A stretch of 64,000 nt of DNA from contig CAZCCV010000002.1 of NCBI GenBank assembly GCA_964497515.1, positions 62,001 to 126,000 of the forward strand. Reading direction: 5' to 3'. The notes beneath the pieces are model-generated. The model saw only the letters and a list, made by a program, of their open reading frames with translations, was not told the DNA's origin and did no database searches. A program made the position numbers and the translations under genes. The DNA is from CAZCCV01 sp964497515. GTDB lineage: Bacteria > Armatimonadota > UBA5829 > DTLH01. Shown here piece by piece: positions 61,039 to 64,000 of this stretch. The first letter of the stretch is position 1. Every line of letters starts with the position of its first letter.

Positions 61039-62798
61039 CCCAGTCTGTTATCACAAAAGACAAAGTGCCAGAAGCGGTTCAGCGTGCCCGAGAGTTGGGA
61101 AGCCGTGATTCTACACTATATGCGGCATGCGAAGCCGTAGAACCGCTCTGCCGCGCCATGCGCCGTGACCAAACTCTGAACTTCAACTTTCTTGCAGATA
61201 TAACTGCTGTAGACTATTACACTCGTTCACCCAGATTCGACGTTGTCTACCGAATACACTCAATTCCAGACGGACGGCGACTCTGTATTAAGACTGCAGT
61301 AGATGCTGATGACGCAGTGGAGAGCGTGACATCTATCTGGAAGAATGCAAACTGGCTGGAACGTGAAGTCTACGATATGTTCGGCATACGATTCAACGGA
61401 CACCCCGATCTGCGCCGTATTCTGATGCCTGCAAACTGGATTGGTCATCCCTTCAGAAAGGATCATCCGCTCGGCGGAGAGGAAGTTCAGTTTACAACTA
61501 ACACTGGAGACATAATTCCTCAGACTGACTTCTTAAACGAATGCTTTGATGGGATGGATTTTGCAGGTTGGGTGGAGCAGGGGGACACCATAAACACAAA
61601 TGCAGGTGCGGCCCGAATGCTCAAATACGAGGAAGAGGGCAAGCTGGTGTTAAACCTCGGTCCCCAGCACCCCAGCACCCACGGAGTCCTGAGAGTCATT
61701 TTGGCGCTGGATGGTGAGTCCGTTGTCGATGCAGATCTCGACATCGGTTACGTACATACCGGCATAGAGAAACAAGCTGAGCACTTAACATATCAGCAGG
61801 CTGTTACAGTCACCGACCGAATGGATTATGTTGCTCCACTGATGAATAACCTTGCGTATGTGCTTTCTGTGGAGAAGCTGCTCGGCATTGAAATCCCGCC
61901 TCGTGGTCAGTACCTGAGGGTGCTTCTGAATGAGCTTACCAGAATAGCAAGTCATCTTGTATGGCTTGGTACTCACGGTTTGGAGTTAGGCGCAAATACT
62001 CTGTTCCTCTATTGTTTTCGCGAAAGAGAGCTACTACTAGATATTTTTGAGCTGCTCTCTGGGCAGCGAATGATGACCAGTTGGATCAACGTCGGCGGCC
62101 TGCGTGATGATATCCCGCACGGCTTCATCGATATGGTTCGCCATTTCGTGGATACTTTTCCAGATAAACTGGGCGATTACCATGCGCTTCTAACTCGCAA
62201 CCCCATTTGGGTGAAGCGAACACACGGCATAGGTTATCTTAGCGCTGAGGATGCTCTCGCCTATGGTGTCTCCGGTCCTATCCTTCGTGCTGCTGGTGTT
62301 GCGTTCGACTGCCGTAAGGCTTGGCCGTACAGTTCTTACGAAGACTTCGATTTCGATATTCCAGTTGGTAAGAACAGTGATGTATACGACAGATACCTGG
62401 TGCGTATGGAGGAGATGCGGCAGAGCTTGAGAATCATCGAGCAGGTGCTATCCAAGCTCCCATCTGGCAATTACCGCGTTGAAGACTACAAAGTCGTTCT
62501 GCCTCCCAGACAACGTCTAGATGTGAGTATGGAGGCTCTAATCTATCATTTTCTCGTTGCTACTCAGGGATTCTTCACACCTGCCGGGGATGCCTACGTA
62601 AGCTGTGAGGGTTCGCGCGGGGAGACGGGGTTTTATGTTGTGAGCGATGGTGGAACGAAGCCATACCGAATGCATATGCGTTCGGCGTCGCTCTCCACCC
62701 TTCAGAGTATGCCGCTTATGGTGCGCGGACAGCTTTTAGCAGACGTAATCTCCGTGCTTGGCAGCATCGATATGGTCATGGGAGAAGTGGATAGATAG
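61035..62798 (+). CDS. nuoCD: Fused NADH dehydrogenase subunits NuoC-NuoD
   Basis: A 587-residue fusion. Residues 1-165 are NuoC (30-kDa type), with the signature EREVYDMFGIRFNGHPDLRR and ILMPANWIGHPFRKDHPL. A linker follows. Residues from about 200 are NuoD (49-kDa type) with LNLGPQHPSTHGVLR, the quinone-site His and the DIGYVHTGIEKQAEHLTY segment. It ends VLGSIDMVMGEVDR as NuoD does. The two are fused as in enterobacteria. It is followed 20 bases later by nuoG; nuoE and nuoF are not between them. Confidence 0.95.
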   Translation: MTQSVITKDKVPEAVQRARELGSRDSTLYAACEAVEPLCRAMRRDQTLNFNFLADITAVDYYTRSPRFDVVYRIHSIPDGRRLCIKTAVDADDAVESVTSIWKNANWLEREVYDMFGIRFNGHPDLRRILMPANWIGHPFRKDHPLGGEEVQFTTNTGDIIPQTDFLNECFDGMDFAGWVEQGDTINTNAGAARMLKYEEEGKLVLNLGPQHPSTHGVLRVILALDGESVVDADLDIGYVHTGIEKQAEHLTYQQAVTVTDRMDYVAPLMNNLAYVLSVEKLLGIEIPPRGQYLRVLLNELTRIASHLVWLGTHGLELGANTLFLYCFRERELLLDIFELLSGQRMMTSWINVGGLRDDIPHGFIDMVRHFVDTFPDKLGDYHALLTRNPIWVKRTHGIGYLSAEDALAYGVSGPILRAAGVAFDCRKAWPYSSYEDFDFDIPVGKNSDVYDRYLVRMEEMRQSLRIIEQVLSKLPSGNYRVEDYKVVLPPRQRLDVSMEALIYHFLVATQGFFTPAGDAYVSCEGSRGETGFYVVSDGGTKPYRMHMRSASLSTLQSMPLMVRGQLLADVISVLGSIDMVMGEVDR

Positions 62799-62818
62799 GC
62801 TCAGAGGCTGAATCAGTT

Positions 62819-64000
62819 ATGGCAGATGATGTAACACTCACAATCGACGGTTTGCTGATAACAGTTCCCAAGGGCACGCTGCTCATTGAAGCGGCAAAAC
62901 AGCTCGGAATTGATATTCCGGTCTTCTGCTATCATCACAAGCTCGAACCTGTCGGAGCCTGTCGACAGTGTCTGGTCGATATTGAAGGTTATCCGAAGCC
63001 GCAGGCATCGTGTTCAGTTCCGGTTGCAGAGGGAATGGTTGTGCATACCGACACGCCAGGAGTAAAGCAGTATCGACAGAGCGTATTAGAGTTTCTGTTG
63101 CTGAATCACCCGCTTGACTGTCCTGTCTGTGACCGGGGCGGAGAGTGTATGCTGCAGGACAATACTATGAAATATGGTCCGCCAGATTCACGTTTTGAGC
63201 AAGAAAAACGCCATTACGAAAAGCCCGTGGCACTCTCAGCACTGGTTGTGCTCGACCGAGAGCGCTGCATCCAATGCTTTCGCTGTGTCAGATTTCAACG
63301 TGAGATAGCTCATCAGCCCGATATACAGATGCTAGACCGCGGATTTGGCGATTATATCGCCACCTTCCCTGGAAAACCATTCGAACCCAACTTTTCTGGT
63401 AACACAATAGAGCTCTGTCCTGTCGGTGCGTTGCTGTCGAGTGTGTTTCGGTTCAGGGGACGGCCTTGGGAGCTTTCAAAAACGGAGAGTATCTGCCCCA
63501 ACTGCGGAGTTGGGTGCAATATCGAAATAAGCGACCGGCGTAAACGGCGTGTAGTTCGGTATCTGGCTCGCACCAACGAGGAAGTAAATGAGTGCTGGAT
63601 ATGTGACCGTGGGCGCTTCGATTCTCTGTTCATTAACTCTCCTGAGAGGTTGACGAAGTCTCTTGTCCGCAAGAACGGCGAATTGGTAGAGAGCGATTGG
63701 GAAGAAGCCATTTCTGCGGCTATTCAGGGGATGCGTTCTGCAGGCGGGCGTGCCGGAGCGCTCGGTTCACCCAAGCGTTCGAATGAGCAGAACTATCTTC
63801 TGCAGAAATTTATGAGGCTCGCCATTGGTTCTAACCACATAGACTTTTCGACAGAACAGCGGCCGGAGGGTATGGCAGATGCTTTGGCTTTAGCTATGAG
63901 TTCTGGGTTGCTGAATGGCTCCATTGCTGATATAGCTAGCTCTGATGTCACTGTCTCTCTTGGAATGGATATAAGCCGTGATCTGCCTCTCATCGATTTG
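62819..64000 (+). CDS. nuoG: NADH dehydrogenase subunit NuoG (3' end outside window)
   Basis: The first 394 residues of the large iron-sulfur subunit are visible. A [2Fe-2S] ferredoxin domain (CYHHKLEPVGACRQCLV plus a later Cys) holds N1b. HPLDCPVCDRGGEC gives the His-Cys3 ligands of N5. CIQCFRC and ELCPVGAL give N4. CPNCGVGC and a distant CWICD give the extra cluster N7, present only in some bacteria. The molybdopterin-type domain begins after that. The ATG at 62819 has AGAGG upstream. The gene runs off the right edge. Confidence 0.93.
   Translation, partial: MADDVTLTIDGLLITVPKGTLLIEAAKQLGIDIPVFCYHHKLEPVGACRQCLVDIEGYPKPQASCSVPVAEGMVVHTDTPGVKQYRQSVLEFLLLNHPLDCPVCDRGGECMLQDNTMKYGPPDSRFEQEKRHYEKPVALSALVVLDRERCIQCFRCVRFQREIAHQPDIQMLDRGFGDYIATFPGKPFEPNFSGNTIELCPVGALLSSVFRFRGRPWELSKTESICPNCGVGCNIEISDRRKRRVVRYLARTNEEVNECWICDRGRFDSLFINSPERLTKSLVRKNGELVESDWEEAISAAIQGMRSAGGRAGALGSPKRSNEQNYLLQKFMRLAIGSNHIDFSTEQRPEGMADALALAMSSGLLNGSIADIASSDVTVSLGMDISRDLPLIDL

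Noticed and set aside
1..64000. Mobile elements, prophage, CRISPR arrays, rRNA genes
   Set aside because: No transposase or integrase motifs, no regularly spaced direct repeats, no terminal inverted repeats around coding blocks, and no rRNA-like sequence were seen.

Overview
The window reads as a chromosomal segment of a free-living diderm bacterium, most plausibly a member of the Armatimonadota or a similar deep-branching lineage. This is an inference from gene content, not a search. The signs are two short secreted proteins with PEP-CTERM sorting tails, a type IV pilus locus with unusually large minor pilins, a beta-barrel-like outer-membrane protein, and Firmicutes-like gene orders (alaS-ruvX-mltG-yqeG-aroE, darA-holB, gatCAB) beside RodZ, a NADH dehydrogenase operon with fused NuoCD, and a selenocysteine synthase gene. 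I saw no transposase, phage gene, CRISPR array or rRNA. Nearly everything looks like vertically inherited chromosome.

Layout. 1-2.1 kb: end of a membrane protein, a PfkB sugar kinase and a small DUF5658-like membrane protein. 2.4-10.2 kb: alaS, a membrane-anchored phosphatase-like protein, ruvX, mltG, yqeG, aroE, with start/stop overlaps suggesting one operon. 10.2-11.7 kb: a hairpin-rich 0.78 kb region with a possible promoter and a long structured leader, then a PEP-CTERM protein and a strong terminator. 11.8-29.1 kb: a promoter followed by pilB, pilT, pilC, pilD, four prepilin-like genes (FimU/GspH-, PilV/GspI-, PilW/GspJ- and PilX/GspK-like) and a 1491-residue secreted beta-propeller-type protein in the place where other bacteria carry pilY1. 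29.2-34.1 kb: hemW, a bacterioferritin, an FAD reductase, and a folate group (PTR1/FolM-like reductase, folB, folK). 34.2-36.6 kb on the minus strand: a 2-hydroxyacyl-CoA dehydratase activator-like ATPase, selA and tRNA-Leu(CAG) behind a perfect consensus sigma-70 promoter. 36.7-43.7 kb: tilS, an S1-domain protein, an unusual Arg/Asn/Pro-rich and Tyr-rich secreted protein, a beta-barrel-like protein, and a partner-switching set (RsbW-like kinase, pseudoprotease-TPR protein, STAS antagonist). 43.8-49.7 kb: gatCAB, rodZ, surE and a ThuA-like protein. 50-53.4 kb minus strand: pyruvate dehydrogenase E1alpha, E1beta, E2. 53.4-57.8 kb: a second PEP-CTERM gene behind a textbook sigma-54 promoter, darA-holB, and a GT-C glycosyltransferase-like membrane protein. 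58-64 kb: a GH130-like glycosidase/phosphorylase, pfkA, and the start of the nuo operon (nuoB, nuoCD, nuoG, the last cut by the window edge).

Together these genes cover core translation and replication, envelope growth, central carbon metabolism and respiration. The distinctive part is surface biology: a type IV pilus with a probable large tip protein, plus PEP-CTERM surface proteins under two apparently different promoter types. The most interesting items are the PilY1-like minor-pilin operon, the sigma-54 promoter in front of one PEP-CTERM gene, and the unassigned structured RNA region in front of the other.
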